Positions 15,564 through 15,574 of a stretch of 15,574 nt of DNA are shown here, piece by piece. Origin of the DNA: an uncultured Clostridia bacterium. GTDB lineage: Bacteria > Bacillota > Clostridia > Oscillospirales > CAG-272. Positions within the stretch are counted from its first letter, which is position 1; the number at the start of each line of letters is the position of its first letter. The translations under genes and the position numbers were made by a program. The notes under the pieces were generated by a model that was given only the letters and a program-made list of their open reading frames with translations, did no database searches and was not told where the DNA came from. The stretch is from assembly GCA_946055715.1 (NCBI GenBank), contig CAMGGT010000002.1:1-15574 (forward strand). Reading direction: 5' to 3'.

Positions 15564-15574
15564 GGATGAGGAGA

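Overview
The window reads as a chromosomal segment from a moderately GC-rich, probably gut-dwelling, endospore-forming member of the Clostridia (Oscillospiraceae-like; this placement is inference). The reasons are GGAGG-type ribosome binding sites, sigma-A and sigma-F-like promoters, a SpoIIQ-like engulfment peptidase, large secreted InlB-repeat proteins, and short hairpin repeats of a style I recall from gut Clostridia. I see no phage, insertion sequence, CRISPR array, tRNA or rRNA.

Left and centre, minus strand (108-11105): four genes read leftwards in the order thiI, an HD-domain hydrolase, and two very large secreted paralogues of 1570 and 1384 residues. thiI has a strong sigma-A promoter (11353-11381) and a long GC-rich leader, and the HD gene follows 53 bp after it. 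A 168-bp gap with three hairpins precedes the first giant gene; a 142-bp gap separates the two giants. Both giants share one plan: signal peptide, jelly-roll-like N-terminal region, Ig-like region, parallel beta-helix domain, second beta-sandwich, an array of about 60-residue InlB B-repeats (Listeria-Bacteroides repeat type), and a helical C-terminal tail without an LPXTG signal or membrane anchor. They are the most distinctive content here and look like a duplicated adhesin or glycan-active surface system.

Centre-right, plus strand (11482-13544): a sigma-F-type promoter drives a 218-residue M23 protein with one membrane segment and an intact LytM metal site, a strong SpoIIQ candidate. A near-consensus sigma-A promoter then drives homoserine dehydrogenase (threonine/methionine branch of aspartate metabolism). 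This unit ends at a 13-bp-stem terminator that also suits the converging gene.

Right, minus strand (13832-15103): a sodium:alanine symporter family (AGCS) transporter. The last 460 bp hold no gene. They contain a second copy of a hairpin repeat also present at the left edge of the window, and a composite tandem repeat with hairpins and a promoter-like sequence pointing at the transporter.

The genes do not form one pathway. ThiI, homoserine dehydrogenase and the transporter are housekeeping; the M23 gene belongs to sporulation; the two giant proteins are accessory surface functions.
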